From positions 18,281,500 through 18,345,499 of the forward strand of contig NC_090743.1 in NCBI RefSeq assembly GCF_036898095.1: 64,000 nucleotides of DNA, in the 5' to 3' direction. Under the pieces are notes generated by a model. The model ran no database searches. It was not told the DNA's origin and saw only the letters and a program-made list of their open reading frames with translations. A program made the position numbers and the translations under genes. Shown here one piece after another: positions 1 to 12,283 of the stretch. The stretch comes from Palaemon carinicauda. Its lineage: Eukaryota; Arthropoda; Malacostraca; Decapoda; Palaemonidae. How positions within the stretch are numbered: position 1 is the stretch's first letter; every line of letters begins with the position of its first letter.

Positions 1-92
1 AGTCTGCTTTAGATAAAGCACTCAAGTAATTCATCATAAAAAAAAAAAAAATAATTATTAGGGGCGAAGCTATTGTGTTGATTTACCAATTA

Positions 93-515
93 GTATGGAG
101 AACTTTGTATTAGTCTGAACTGCTTGTATTTATGTCTGGAGAACTGCTCGTATTTATTAGTCTGAAGAACTGCTCGTATTTATTAGTCCGAAGAACTGCG
201 CGTATTTATTAGTCCGAAGAACTGCGCGTATTTATTAGTCCGAAGAACTGCGCGTATTTATTAGTCTGAAGAACTGCTCGTATTTATTAGTCTGAAGAAC
301 TGCTCGTATTTATTAGTCTGAAGAACTGCTCGTATTAATTAGTCTGAAGAACTGCTCGTATTAATTAGTCTGAAGAACTGCATGTATTTATTAGTCCGAA
401 GAACTGCTCGTATTTATTAGTCCGAAGAACTGCGCGTATTTATTAGTCCGAAGAACTGCGCGTATTCAATTAGTCTGAAGAAATGCTCATATTTAATTAG
501 TCTGAAGGACGTTTA
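93..515. repeat. 26-bp minisatellite
   Basis: About 15 head-to-tail copies of a 26-bp unit (core GTCTGAAGAACTGCTCGTAT) are visible, for example with unit starts at 185 and 211. Copies differ mainly by T/C in GTCTG/GTCCG and CTCG/CGCG. Variant types cluster (a CGCG block near 185-265 and again near 425-465), as expected for local duplication of unit blocks. The edges degrade at both sides. The units are contiguous with no spacers and no coding frame is implied. Confidence 0.93.
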
Positions 516-1081
516 TTTTATTCTTGTAGCTTAAATCTGGCACAAGAAGCTTTTGATAGTGTAACCCAATAGTCCGTTTACAGCTGGAAACTATCTCCAG
601 AACTAGTAAACTAGTATAAAGTAATGCATTTATGAAAATATGCCGGTTGGGCTATGTAACCCCGTAGATGTTGGTAGGTATAGCACCAGTTTTAATTCTT
701 TCCCAATCTTTTGTCGAAATTGGCATTACTGGTATCTAACTTTTGTAATTTTGTATTATGCTGAAGTTGTGTAGATTGTAAAAGACTACCACGTCGTTCG
801 TAGGAGCGAGGTAAATTAATTTTGTAGTCCTGTAAATTTCAATGCTGGAAAAGTTTTAATTTAGATCTGCAATCCAGTTTATAACTTGAGTGGAATTTGT
901 AAGTGTGCTAAATAACTTAATTTTACTCTTAAACCAAAATAGTTATCTAAAACGAAGTAAATATTTAATTAACCATTGTACATTTATTACTAAACTTCAA
1001 GGGCTGCATTCATGTCTGGTCCTATCAGGCCGGAGAAATCCTACTCGCCACAGGACCCATAAACGTTTGCTTTATCGTATA
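516..1081. other. no gene seen
   Basis: AT-rich intergenic DNA. I see no coding frame, RNA gene or repeat that I can name. It ends at the TA dinucleotide target of Tigger-A. Confidence 0.6.
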
Positions 1082-1389
1082 CAGTAATACCTTGAGATAC
1101 GAGCGACCCAACATACGAGAAAATTGAGATATGAGGAGAGTTCTAAGCAAATTTTTATTCTGAGATACGAGGAAAAATTTGAGATGAAAGGTACAGTATT
1201 TCTGTGCGAGAGGTTACTCATGGGGACAGCATCACTCGGTCTTATCCTGTCGGATCTCCGTCGCGTAAAGTTTTCTCAGAGCATCGGCCGTATTGTTTGC
1301 TTTTTTACATGTTTTTTTTTTTTGCGTATATCTGCAGAATTTAGTGATTTACCAATGTCCAAAGCAAGTGACTGCAAACAAGGGTAGTG

Positions 1390-2985
1390 AGAAGAAAAAG
1401 CGTATGATGACAATGGAGGTAAAGCACGATATAATCGCAAAACATGTGTGGCGTAAGTGTGACTGAGCTGGCGCGCCATTACGAGAGGACTACATCAACT
1501 ATATGTACCATCCTCAAGCAGAAGGATGATATAGTATAAAGAACGCCAAGCCTTCCAAAGTTGTAACCATCCTTTCCAAGCTGCGTAGTGATATTCACGA
1601 TGAGATGGAGAGGCTTCTTTTGATCTGGATAAAGGAGAAACAGTTGGTGAGAGATAGCGTGACCGAGACGATCATATGCAAGAAGGCCCGTCGAATCTTT
1701 GGTGACTTGAAAGGTAAGCAACCACCCGATAAAGGGGAGACTTCAACACCAGCGAAAACCTTCCAAGTCAGTCGTGGCTGGCTGGATAATTTCAAGAAAA
1801 GGACTGGGATACACTCGGTTGTGAGGCATGGGGAAGCGGCAAGTTTTGATGCAAAAACCGCAGCGGACTTCGTCACAACCTTTGCCTCGGTTATCGCCCA
1901 ACATGGCTTCATCCCCCAACAAGTCTTCAACTTCGATGAAACTGACCTTTTCCGGGAGAAGATTCCCATGAGGATTTTCATCACGGCAGAGGAGAAGAGA
2001 CTACCGGGCCATGAACCCATGAAGGACCAGCTAACTCTAGCCTTGTGCCAATGCCAGCAGTGACTGTAAGGTCAAGCCACTGCTGGTGTACACTCTGCAA
2101 AACCACGTGCTTTCAAGAGCCAAAGGATCTTGAAAGAGAAACTCCAAGTGATTTCAAGAGCCAAAGGATCTTGAAAGAGAAACTCCAAGTGATGTGGCGT
2201 GCTAATGCTAAGGCTTGGGTTACCCATCATTTCTTCACAGAATGGGTTAATCTGTGCTTTGATCAGACTGTCAAAAAATATTTGGCTGAGAAAAACCTGT
2301 CTCTTGGTCCTCGACAATGCCCTTGGTCACCCTCCTGCTCTTGAAGAGGACATTCTTGATAAATTCAGGTTCATCAAGGTCCTTTATCTCCTGCCCAACA
2401 CCACGCCACTCCTTCAGCCCATGGACCAACAAGTTATTTCCAACTTTAAAAAAACTGTACACGAAGCATTTTTTCAAGAAATGCTTCGATATCGCAGACA
2501 CCAATATCACCCTTCGTGAATTTTGGAAGGAGCATTTCAATATTGTCCTTAGCTTAAAAATTGATGATGCATGGCAGTGTGTCACAAGACGAACTCTTAA
2601 TTCAGCGAGAAAGAAATTGTGGCCAGCTTCCGTTGCCGAGAGGGACTTTGAGGGGTTAGATATGACAGACCCTGATGACCCAGAACCTGTTTTGATGGAT
2701 AAAATAGTGTCTCTTGGAAAGTCCATGGGGCTGGAGGTAGATGAGGAAGACGTGAACGACCATGTTGAGGAGCATCAGGAAGAGCTCAGGACACAGGAAT
2801 TGATGGAGCTCCAGGAGATGCAACATTCGGAGGTGTTGCAATCGCTCAGTAGCGAGGAGGAGGTGGAAGACGAGGGCCGTTTTTCTACGGCAGAAATTGG
2901 AGAAATGTTAGCGAAGTGGCTGGAGTTTTCTAATTTTTTTTGGAAAAGAGGCACCCGGACAAGTTGGCGAGTAGTGGTGCGTTAG
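1390..2985 (+). pseudogene. Tigger-A transposase, multiply frameshifted
   Basis: Pieces of a cut-and-paste transposase lie in order across three frames. An N-terminal CENP-B-like helix-turn-helix (1390-1540, frameshifted near 1450) comes first. A CENPB/Tc5-type DNA-binding domain follows from about 1590 (SKLRSDIHDEMERL, then SRGWLDNFKKR). The DDE catalytic core comes next: first Asp in VFNFDETD (codon 1935-1937), second in VLDNALGH (2313-2315), third in LLQPMDQQ (2424-2426). An acidic C-terminal tail runs to about 2985. Frame changes occur near 1450, 2060, 2111-2192 (a 41-bp tandem duplication), 2300 and 2485, so no full-length protein can be made. The three catalytic aspartates remain readable. 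The family call rests on motif recognition. Confidence 0.88.
2111..2192 (+). repeat. 41-bp tandem duplication inside transposase
   Basis: A 41-bp segment starting TTTCAAGAGCC at 2111 is repeated immediately at 2152. Since 41 is not a multiple of three, the duplication itself shifts the transposase frame. Confidence 0.93.
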
Positions 2986-3620
2986 CCTTGTGCGATGACA
3001 CTTGCGTACGTCATTTTTGCTACATATTTAAGGGGAGACAAAAGCAAACATCCCTAGATAGGAAGGCCTTCAAAAAGTGTAGGTGAAAGTGAGGCAGTGC
3101 GCGCCAAGCCGGAAGAAGAAAAGTAAAAAAAAGAAAATTAAAACCTAAGATTACCATTTTATTTTGAAGTGTGTATAGTAAGCTAATTTCATTAAAGTTA
3201 AATATAAAGTTTAATTTCATTAAAGTTGAATTTAAAGTGAAGGTTATGTTTCGTAGTATTACTAAAGTGTTGCGTACCGAACGAGTTGCCGTCAAGTGTG
3301 TCTGCTCCCCGTTCTCTCTCCCTCCTCCTCCTCCTCCTGTGCACACCGCCGTTAGCCGCTACCGTCTTCCTCAAAGGTAAGAACTCCATAATGGTACATT
3401 TCATAACCAGTTCATAGCCTTTATTTTGTTAGCATAGGATGTTGGTTACAACAATTAAAAACATCTGTAATATATTGTTTTTAGGGTTTTTTTTTCCAGT
3501 GGGTGAAAACCGATTAAATGTTATCCGTTATTTTATATGGGAAAAATTCATCTGAGATATGAAATTGAAATACGAGCTTGGTCCCAGAACGGATTAAACT
3601 CGTACCTCAAGGTATTACTG

Positions 3621-3955
3621 TAAATTTTAGGTAATTTGCCTAGTACACTTCAAAGTGAAGCTTAAAACGTTTATTTACTATAAATCCCTAAAGACAGAAA
3701 CTTGTTATACTTGCTGTTGTATATTCATATGTGGTATCATTAAGTAATGTCAGACTGCATTTGAGAGCCTGAATGGTTTAAAACCGGGCCATTATTTATT
3801 TGATAGTTTAAAAATTATCTTAGTGTCCGTGGAGAAGAATCTTTAAACGCACATGTTTTTGATTTACTTGATCAAATTGATTGAGCAAATTCCATCGCTA
3901 TATTCATGAGGATGTGTAGCAATCAGTAGTGGATGTAGAACGGCACCTTGTAGTA
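3621..3955. other. no gene seen
   Basis: AT-rich flank between Tigger-A and a DIRS terminal fragment. Nothing recognisable. Confidence 0.55.
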
Positions 3956-4206
3956 ACGGGGATATTTGAAGAGGAGATATCTAAATGGCACGAGACCTCT
4001 GGTAGTGGTTTTTCACGCCCCAGTTACTATATACCGACACCTATTTAGGTGAGCGAGCTGGGTTCATCCCTGCCATTCCTATGCAACTTTTTTCTCTGGT
4101 AATACATAGCAGTTATATACCTTAGAAATGATGCTGAAGGAGCATTTAACTGGGTGGCACAGGTCTCTCGCCCAGAAATAGATTTTTCCTTCGTCAAAAT
4201 CCCATT
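3956..4206 (+). mobile_element. Solo right-terminal fragment of a family-B-like DIRS element
   Basis: The stretch ends in CACAGGTCTC, then CCAGAAATAG and TTTTTCCTTCGTCAAAATCC. This is the same outer end found on B2 (40149-40211), B3 and B4. Upstream it aligns loosely with the B right ITR (ATCTAAATGG near 3980, a CGACACC block near 4036, a TCTGGTAATA stretch near 4094). Its reverse complement resembles the B1 left terminus (21234-21430). No coding part accompanies it, so it is a solo terminus or truncated copy. Confidence 0.75.
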
Positions 4207-5879
4207 GGTTTATTAAGTTTTGTTTAATCATGATTTTTTTCCCATCCCGATTGTATCAACGTACAGAAGGCTCATCAGTTAAATTCAAGAATTTTGTTTT
4301 TGTTTAATTTATCTGGATTTTTTTTTTTTTTGCGAACAATCGTAGAAGTTTTGCCCCTAGATAGTTTTTCTGCTCTACCCTGGGCCATTTAGTTTTCCTG
4401 TGCATATTTTGTTGGCAGGGCTTTAATGGTGATTGGACGAAAATTGACCCATAGATTAACTGTAGGGCACTCGTTAGATTTACAGATTTTCATATTCACT
4501 GAAAGTCAAAGGGGGGTTGAGGCTTGCCTGGAGTAATAAGAATTTAATGTGGGTTCCTCTTAAATACAAGATAATACCTGTTAGGTGCCAATTTTTAATT
4601 TAGTTATCGTATATTTAGTTTCATGCTTTTATTAGTGGCTCGGATCTGGATCTCAGGATCCTGGACTTGAGTTTGGACTGTGCAGGTATTCAAGAATCCT
4701 ACATATATACACGTGTTGTATTTACACGCATATGATATATGTATTTATAAATTTACACAACGTATCGCTTTCAGTGGGGATACCCTAACGTGGTGAGAGG
4801 GTTTCTCGCCATGATCAGCAAAATAGCAGTCAGGGATACCCATACTAGGTTGGTTTGTTGTCAAGTTCCCCCACCATCACCAATCTGCAGTGGCCAGCAT
4901 GGGGATGAAACTGGCTAAACTTGAGACATATTAACCTTTGTTGTTTCATTATAGAAGTGTAATGTTGGGGCATTGGAACTTGCATGATTGCACAGATCGT
5001 TGCAAATACACCATTCTGAATACCAGATACTACTGGTAGAAACCTCTATTAATGAAGTTGAAATTTTAATGAAAAAGGTTTGCTCCTTTGGTCATAGCAC
5101 CACAGGAGCCTCCTTCCACCAGTTATTTCAGAAAAACTAGTGGTATTTGTCTAAAGTTTATTCGAACTTTAGTAAAGGGCCCAACATTTTACGCTAAGTA
5201 TGTTTGTAGAAATATACAATAATTAACAACACATTTGTTAATAGGTTAGGCTAGAAATGCATTTTGATATAATTGGCATAACACCGATATACTACCTCCC
5301 GGGTCTAAACATGGAACACCTTCCTCGAACATATGAGATGTTTATTCGCAAGAGAAGCAAGCTACAGAAGAGCGTAAACCAGTAAATCATTAGCTCCAGT
5401 TAAGTAAAAAAACATGTACAGGGCATTTGTTATATGATGGATACTGCCATGAACAATTTCATAGAAAGTGGGTTGAAAGTTTTGCAAGAGTCTGAAGTCC
5501 TGGCAAACTAAAGCTCCAGTGTTTTTAAATTTTCATTACTAGGTTTTGATTATGGTAACTTTATTACGATGACGTTATTATGCCTGGCGAAAAAAACTTT
5601 AAAAAATTTAATTTAGATATCAGATATTATAGAAAAACACGGGACAAACATTTGGAAAACGCCCTTTTTCTTTGAAAATTGCCTTCATTTCCCTTTCAAT
5701 TAAGTTAAGGAGATATATCCTAATGTATCCTATGGTAATGGGGGCCATCCAGTGGGAACCAAGGGTTTTATATGGAGAAAATTTACTGGTGAATCGATAA
5801 TGGTAAAACTAACATTTTCTTCTATACATCACTCTTGAGACTCAATAAATCCACCAAAAATTGCACAAATTCGGATAGT
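4207..5879. other. no gene seen
   Basis: Mostly AT-rich DNA with no coding frame. The 4755-4925 part (GGGATACCC twice, GGGTTTCTCGCC, GCAGTGGCCAGCATGGGGAT) is more GC-rich and looks like a dispersed repeat, but I could not assign it. Confidence 0.5.
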
Positions 5880-6030
5880 CGTTCCGGGGGTTAGAACCCT
5901 TTGATACCTGACGGTAATTCTCTTGTAATATCACTCGCAGAAATATTAGGAAGCTGCCGAAGGGAACTTCCATCAGGACGACATGGCTATCTCACCCAAA
6001 AATATATTTTTCCTACGTCAAAATCCTTTT
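5880..6030 (+). mobile_element. Solo right-terminal fragment of a third DIRS-like family (DIRS-C)
   Basis: This segment is a diverged reverse complement of 20338-20460. Shared blocks include CCATCAGGACGACATGG (5970-5986) and the stretch around GGAAGCTGCC. It ends with TTTTTCCTACGTCAAAATCC, very close to the family-B outer end. It is therefore a DIRS-type right terminus without body. Confidence 0.65.
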
Positions 6031-7799
6031 ATTTACATTTTGCTAGTCTGTTTCTTCTGCTCCTGTTTGTGTGTTTGCGAATGTCTTCTTGATTCGCACT
6101 TTGTTACCAGAGATGGGGAGTCCTGGTGGCTTGGCCCCCGGCTAGGGATTGTGACCTGGAATCTACTAGGTTAGGTGGGTGTATTAGGTTCTTTACCCTA
6201 TTAAAAATTTGTTAATCACATTTTGTCCTGTTTTCACACGCCCAAAATGGAAGGGGGTTCCATAACGGATGAGCGGCTTATTTATAGTGGAAATAAAGGT
6301 CAAGTCCGTTAAAAGCACATCATTTACTGTAGTAAGTTTTTTTTTCTTGAAAATGTCAAGTGTTTTTCTATGAATTTACCAAGTATTGTACAATTGGACT
6401 GGTACGCAGTGCATTTTCAGGAGTTACAAATGCAATTGATGAAACAAGACCAATCATAGGTAGGTTGTTAAAAAATCCTAGCAGGGATCTGGTTATATAC
6501 ACAAGTAGGGCAATGTGTATGGAATACTTTTTTAAAAAGTTTAATTTTACCATAATAGGATGCTAAAAATGGTGATGGCAAGTTATCCCAACTAATTTCA
6601 AGGTAGAAAGGGATAAAAGTAGATATTGAGAATCTCATTAATGATGTTTATGGTACAGGTACAAAAAGCTCGATAACAGTAATAAGTATAAGCTTAGAAG
6701 CTTTGCACCTGTTTGCGATAGTGCCCGAAAAATAATTTTGCAGTCAGCAGTTAGAAACCAGGGCTATATCAAGCGCAAAGTCATAGCTTTTTAGTTATGG
6801 TAGTCTACCCACCATTGCTCAAAAGTTATATTTTCCACAGAAATGATTAAAAGAAAAAAAAAGTGACAAGTACAGTAATATTTTATAAACTGTTTATTGC
6901 ACTTTCAGAATTTTACCAATTCCTACACCTCCCCCCAGTAACAGTCATGAAGGACGCAAGTGAGAAAGTGTCTTTTCGGTGGGTAAACACCATAAAAGGG
7001 ATTTGAAGTGATAGTATAGATCAGAAATGCATAATAAACTCAATATAACCAGTGGGATAAATATACGTTTTTGTGTAAGTGGCATATTTTAAGTACAGTA
7101 TCATAATTACAAACCTTAAGTGGCCCTCAAATGGGGTTTGTTCTATAGCTTGCTTCACTCCAATATAGTTTTACTGCTGTTCTGGCAAGGTGGTATATGG
7201 TGTGCTGTGCATGCCATCCATGTGGGTGATTAAACTAAAACCAGTGATTTATACCACTTTTTTTTTTTTAATTATTTGTTCCGCTTTGGCACGCTTCGCT
7301 TGCAAATAGTCTGTTCCTCTGTTCTGGCAAGCAGTACGTGGATGACCTGTGCACGCCAATCTTGTGGGTCAATGGTCTACGCTAGTTATTCATCGGTTCT
7401 ACCTTAGCATCCATGGGTCAAACATCTGTATACTGTAACCAATTAAACAAAAGCTCATGTTTTCATGGTTGCGCAATGCTGGTTGTGGCCCGATGATTTT
7501 GAACTGGCTGCGTCCTTTTTCCTCTGTTTATCTTTGTGTGTTTTCCCCTCCTTACAATGTAACACCCCCATCTCTGACACACACTTGCATAGTCTGTCCT
7601 CGCGAAAGCATCTCCCGATATTTTTTGTGCATTACTAGACGTTTTCTCGGCGTCATAGCCCCCAAGAGTTTCTTCTTTTGAGGGGGCTGCTAAGCAGCAC
7701 AGGAAGGTTAAAGTCCTCAAGTGCAGGGAAGGGATGAAGTATACAGCTGTAAGATGAATTTTCAACTGTAACGAGAGTATTGTGAGGTACATGTACAGT
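6031..7799. other. no gene seen
   Basis: Low-complexity, AT-rich DNA. Two diverged copies of a short segment beginning GTTCTGGCAAG are visible near 7177 and 7318. I see no protein-coding signal. Confidence 0.5.
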
Positions 7800-8767
7800 A
7801 GAAGAATGCAAAAGATTCATGCTGCCATGGCTGCCAGTATCCCATACAGTATGAATGCTGAATGGGTTTCATTATTGCCTTGTGCAGGAGGTTGAATGTT
7901 ATTTGTGGAACAAAGGGTTGGATTTAAAGGCCCAGCTCACCCTTGATAATGCTCCAAGACGCTTGTCCTCGATTAGCATTTAGAATTCTAATGGGCAATT
8001 GGTGGTCTTTTCTCTGAACACCGCTGAGCTCGTCCAACTGATGGACCAGGGTGTCGTCAATAACTTGCTAGACCCATTACAGTAGACTAGTGATGGTGCG
8101 ACTTAAGAGTAGCTGTCAATAAAGACCCTGACCTGAATGTCCTGCAGTATTGGAAGGTTCACTGTTGCTGACTTGTCAAGGAATTGTTTAACATGTCACC
8201 CCAGACTGAAAGCTTGCGGGAAATGTCTGGCCAGGGTGTATGAAGGACTTGCCTGCTCCTGTCCAGAGCAGCTACATTGTGTATTTTGATATTGAACAAC
8301 TGAGTCAGTTATGGTGTCCTAAGTATTTCACTTTTATCCCTTGGGTTTTGGTATATGGATGAATTTAAGCTTTTAAGGTTTCATGTCATCATTTGAAAGT
8401 GTACCCATACATATAAGGTACATTGGATTTGTTGTATTGTGGTGATAGAAATAAATCCCTAACACAAGTAAGTTTGGCCAATTATGGCTACAGCAAAGTT
8501 ACCTCCTGTTCTGAACCCCTTCAATTCTTTACAGGTGTTAATTATGCATACTGTGTTGTAAGGATTTGTCGTACATGTACCTTTATACACTACACGTTAA
8601 ATGAATGCAACCATAAACCAGTCAATGCCTTGAGGATTGCATCCTGCATCACGAAGTTACTGCATAGAACTGTACAAAAAGCATTAGTTGGCATTTAGTA
8701 TTGACTGTATCTAAAAACCATAAATACTGTAAATGATAGAATTGTACTTGGTCTTGTATTAACAGTA
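7800..8767 (+). repeat. 3.4-kb duplicated unit, copy 1, first piece
   Basis: This piece aligns with 26880-28385 and 30260-31755 over most of its length. Shared landmarks are GTTATTTGTGGAACAAAG, the DNAP/MDQG transposase motifs, the tail GGTATATGGATGAATTTAAG and GTTAATTATGCATACTGTG. Copy 1 lacks about 600 bp that copies 2 and 3 carry between these last two landmarks. The copy is interrupted at 8768 by Tigger-B and resumes at 12742. Confidence 0.85.
7862..8285 (+). pseudogene. Tigger-like transposase relic, copy 1 (3' half)
   Basis: Fragments of a DDE transposase are readable: VECYLWNKGLDLK, then LTLDNAP (second catalytic Asp), LVVFSLNTAELVQLMDQG (third Asp) and traces of the C-terminal domain. 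An in-frame stop falls in the RRLSSISI region, and other stops and shifts break the rest. It differs in family from Tigger-A and Tigger-B and is paralogous to 26712-27260 and 30110-30660. Confidence 0.75.
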
Positions 8768-9262
8768 CAGTGAGCCCTCGCTACTTCGCGGTTTGACCAT
8801 CCCGGATTCACCACTTCGCGGGTTTTTTTCATAACCCATATATATATACATATCGTGGATTTTCCGGAAATTTCGAAAATACCGCGATATCTGAAGACCC
8901 CAAATACGATATTTTGTTACCTGTAGTTCCATTAATACTGTAATTAGTAATATCTGCTCTTACTGATTGTTCATTGCATTACATATGACATATAATTCAG
9001 CACAGAAAGAAATAAAACACGAAAAGAGAATGTGATCATACGATAATTCAGTACTGTATACAGTACGTAGTAAAATTAAATCAAACATGAAACGCAAATC
9101 AGATGCAGTCATACCATATTAGAATGGTGTAAGGCTGCTGATGGCTACTACTGTACTACAAATGTAATGGATGTGCATCTTTTCCATGAATCTTTTGTAT
9201 GTATACGTACGTAGTACTGCATCCAATAATAATCTTTGTTGCAAAAATCACATCTCGAATAA

Positions 9263-9268
<6 letters not shown>

Positions 9269-9346
<78 letters not shown>
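9269..9346. repeat. (GA)n microsatellite
   Basis: A pure run of 39 GA dinucleotides in the left non-coding part of Tigger-B. It faces a (CT)n run at 11990-12080 near the other end, so the two are in inverted orientation. Confidence 0.97.
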
Positions 9347-9351
<5 letters not shown>

Positions 9352-9391
9352 CCTACAACAAAACAAGCGTAAAATAGCGTACGTAAAGCTG

Positions 9392-9483
9392 TATTATTAA
9401 TATTATTATTGTTATTATTATTGTTGTTGTTGTTGTTATTAAAATTATTATTATTATCATTATTATTATTATTATTATTATCA

Positions 9484-9526
<43 letters not shown>
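9392..9526. repeat. (TTA)n microsatellite, interrupted
   Basis: TTA/TTG trinucleotide runs with short interruptions in the Tigger-B 5' non-coding region. Confidence 0.95.
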
Positions 9527-9527
<1 letters not shown>

Positions 9528-9828
9528 TGTACAGTATACGTAGGGTACCTTGTACTTTGAATTGGTAACCTACGTAGCATATAAGACGGGTTGTGATTGG
9601 TTCAAGCGCTGATAGACGACGAATCAGAACCCAAGTTTTGTTATCTAGCCTGTGATTGGTGTTTTGCCCGCATCTCCAACCCGCAGCATCTACGTATTCA
9701 CGGTCACTTTGTCTCCCGCCGTATCGCTGTGTAGATGATGTTAAGTTATTGTGGACTTTAGTCTGTGCTGTGCGTGACTGTTTTAAGTTGAACTTTGTGT
9801 TGAACTTTCTGTTAAACCCTACTGTACA

Positions 9829-11693
9829 AAGCCTCCCAAGCGTTCTGCTTCTACTAAGGCTGGTAGTGAGCCTAAACGCCACCGAAAGATGATGACGATT
9901 GCTGAGAAGGTGACGCTTCTCGATGTGTTAAAAGACGGTAGAAGTTACGCGGCCGCAGCCCGCCATTTTGGAGTCAACGAATCCACCGTTCGCTATATCA
10001 AGAAGGACGAGGCGAACATTAGAAAGACGGCTACCATCACCATTAGCAGATCAGCGAAGCGAGTCGTTACCACGTGTAATAAAACGATCGTACGCATGGA
10101 AGGTGCTTTAGCAGTGTGGATTGCCGACTGCCGGAAGAAGAACATAGCCTTAGATACGAACACCATCCGAACCAAGGCTTTGAGCTTGTATGAGAATTTT
10201 GCGGCAAAAGAACCTCAAGACGACGATGGCGACCATGCTGAAGATGATGATAATGTAGATGAACCTCAACCAGGGACGTCCACTGATTCCTAGCGTCAGA
10301 AACAACGTTTTTCCGCCAGCAAAGGATGGTTCGCGAAGTTTCAGAAACGCTTCGCCCTGAAAAGCGTTTTCCTGCATGGCGAGGCTGCTTCCGCTGACAC
10401 TGCCGCTGCTGAAACTTACGTGAACGAGACGTTCAAGAATACTGTATTATCGCCGAAGGTGGATACAAGCCGGAACAAGTGTTTAATATGGATGAGACCG
10501 GCTTGTTTTGGAAGAGAATGCCGTCGCAAACTTTCCTGTTCAAAGAAGCAGCCAAAGCCTCTGGCTTTAAAGCATTCAAGGATCGCGTTACCCTCGTGAT
10601 GTGTGGCAATGCTGCTGGATTTTTGGTAAAGCCGGGGCTTATTTACAAGTCGAAAAATCCTCGCGCTTTGAAAAATAAGAATAAGAATCTCCTTCCCGTG
10701 TACTGGATGCATAATCCAAAAGCATGAATTACGAAGATGCTGACCTCCAACTGGTTCCACCAGTGTTTCATCCTGCAAGTCAGTCAATATCTCTTAGAGA
10801 AGGGCTTGCCATTCAAGATCCTTCTCCTTATGGATAACGCTGGTGGACACGCAACTGACCTGTCGCGTGAGGGCGTTAAGGTTGAGTTCCTGCCACCCAA
10901 CACCACGTCATTAATTCAACCGATGGACCAGGGGGTTATCAGGGCGTTCAAGGCCCTCTACACGAAGAATACCTTGGCGGACCTCGTTGCGTGTGTTGAT
11001 GCTGCCCAAGAAGATGAAGATTTTAATTGGAAGGCGTACTGGCGGCAGTACACCATAGCCACGTGCCTGCAGAACATTCCGAAGGCACTGCAAGAAATAA
11101 AACCTGCAACCGTGAATGCGAGCTGGAAGAAGTTGTGGCCCCAGATTGTTTACGACGACGAGGGATTTACTCCGTCTGAAATCCAATACTCTGCAATACG
11201 CAAATCTGTGCAGTTGGCTGCAATAATTGGAGGTGACAGGTTTGGCGACATGACGACTGAAGACGTCGACGAGTTGTTGGACTGCCATTCCCAGCCGCTA
11301 ACTGACGCAGACCTAGAAGACCTGACGAAATCTGCCAGTGAAGAAGAGAGCGAAACACAGGAAGAGACCCAAGAAAATGTCGAAGAAACGGGCTTAACAT
11401 TAGAACGGCTTGCCAAGGTCTGCAACCATATAAAGGAGGTGAAAGAAATGTTGCAAGAGTGGGACGAGGATATGGTTCGGTCTATGCAATTCTGCAACAA
11501 GATCGATGACGACATGACTTCCTACAGGATGCTCTTAGAGCGAAAAAAGCAGCAGCGGCAGCAACTTCCGATCACAATGTTCTTCCAGCCTCGCAAAAAA
11601 AAGCCAGTTCCTCCTGCTACTATGCCTTCGGAAGAAATTGAAGAAGTTGAAGAGGTGTCCCAGGAAAAGACAACTCCGTCTGAAGAGACGTAA
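9829..11693 (+). pseudogene. Tigger-B transposase, four visible lesions
   Basis: A near-complete Tigger transposase. The N-terminal helix-turn-helix (EKVTLLDVLKDG, then ESTVRYIKKDE) starts at 9889. A CENPB/Tc5-type domain follows (MEGALAVWIADC, SASKGWFAKFQKR). The DDE core has Asp codons in VFNMDETG (10491-10493), LLMDNAGGH (10833-10835) and LIQPMDQG (10926-10928). A long acidic, coiled-coil-like tail ends at 11693. Lesions: AAG at 9829-9831 sits where related proteins appear to start (an inferred ATG to AAG change; the first ATG left is 9889). There is an in-frame TAG at 10291-10293, one frame change near 10435-10446, and an in-frame TGA at 10725-10727. The last 318 codons (10737-11693) are uninterrupted. 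Confidence 0.9.
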
Positions 11694-11985
11694 AATACTA
11701 TCATTGGCTGCACAGTAGAAGACATCATCAGCTTCATCATCATCATTTCTACTGTGCAGCAAATTCATCGCCATCATCATTCAAGTTTTTCTTGAACTTC
11801 TTTCGTGGTGAGTACAGTAACAATCTTTATTTTTTACTTTAATATTCTAACATTTTAATATTTGTGCCTTTTTTAGTTTAGTACTGTATGCATTAAGTTA
11901 AAGGGAAGGTTTTAAAAGTCTGAAGAGTATACATGTTGTAACCTATCATATTTTTTTGTCTAAAATTTACATTTACGTACGTAAA

Positions 11986-11989
<4 letters not shown>

Positions 11990-12080
<91 letters not shown>
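11990..12080. repeat. (CT)n microsatellite
   Basis: A pure CT run in the right non-coding part of Tigger-B, inverted relative to the (GA)n run at 9269. Confidence 0.97.
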
Positions 12081-12083
<3 letters not shown>

Positions 12084-12247
12084 AATTGTTTTCCTGCTTT
12101 GCTACGTACAGTATGTACTGTATGATTTTATATAGATACGGTAAATAATATTTGTAATAAAATATTTTCTAAAAGCTTTTACTGTAAATATCATTATTTA
12201 TCACTTTCATCATGCGCGTTAAATGCCTTCTTTGTTTACTGAGCGTA

Positions 12248-12283
12248 CTTTATGACGCCGTCGTTTTACGCGGCGTCATAAAG
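12248..12283. repeat. Perfect 13-bp inverted repeat
   Basis: CTTTATGACGCCG (12248-12260) and its exact complement (12271-12283) are separated by 10 nt. It lies in the 3' non-coding part of Tigger-B. It could form a hairpin or be a protein-binding palindrome; no poly-T tract follows. Confidence 0.9.

Larger units (their letters stand above)
1082..3620 (+). mobile_element. Tigger/pogo-type DNA transposon (Tigger-A), inactive
   Basis: The left end (CAGTAATACCTTGAG at 1082) is repeated as its reverse complement at the right end (CTCAAGGTATTACTG, ending at 3620). Both ends are flanked by TA (1080-1081 and 3621-3622), the target duplication of the Tc1/mariner/pogo superfamily. The 2.5-kb interior carries a degenerate Tigger transposase in the same orientation. 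Subterminal segments also pair imperfectly (GATACGAG near the left end, ATACGAG and CTCGTAC near the right end). The transposase lesions make the copy non-autonomous. Confidence 0.93.

Noticed and set aside
93..515. CRISPR-like repeat array
   Set aside because: Units are contiguous 26-bp repeats with no unique spacers, and the context is eukaryotic.
3020..3404. Pro/Arg-rich open frames on both strands at the Tigger-A 3' region
   Set aside because: Driven by a short (CTC)n stretch; no homology, and inside a transposon end.
4755..4925. tRNA-derived SINE
   Set aside because: GC-richer segment with repeat-like look, but I could not find A-box and B-box promoter words at proper spacing.
9148..9377. 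Open frames on both strands across the (GA)n tract
   Set aside because: They encode only Ser-Leu or Arg-Glu runs from a dinucleotide repeat.
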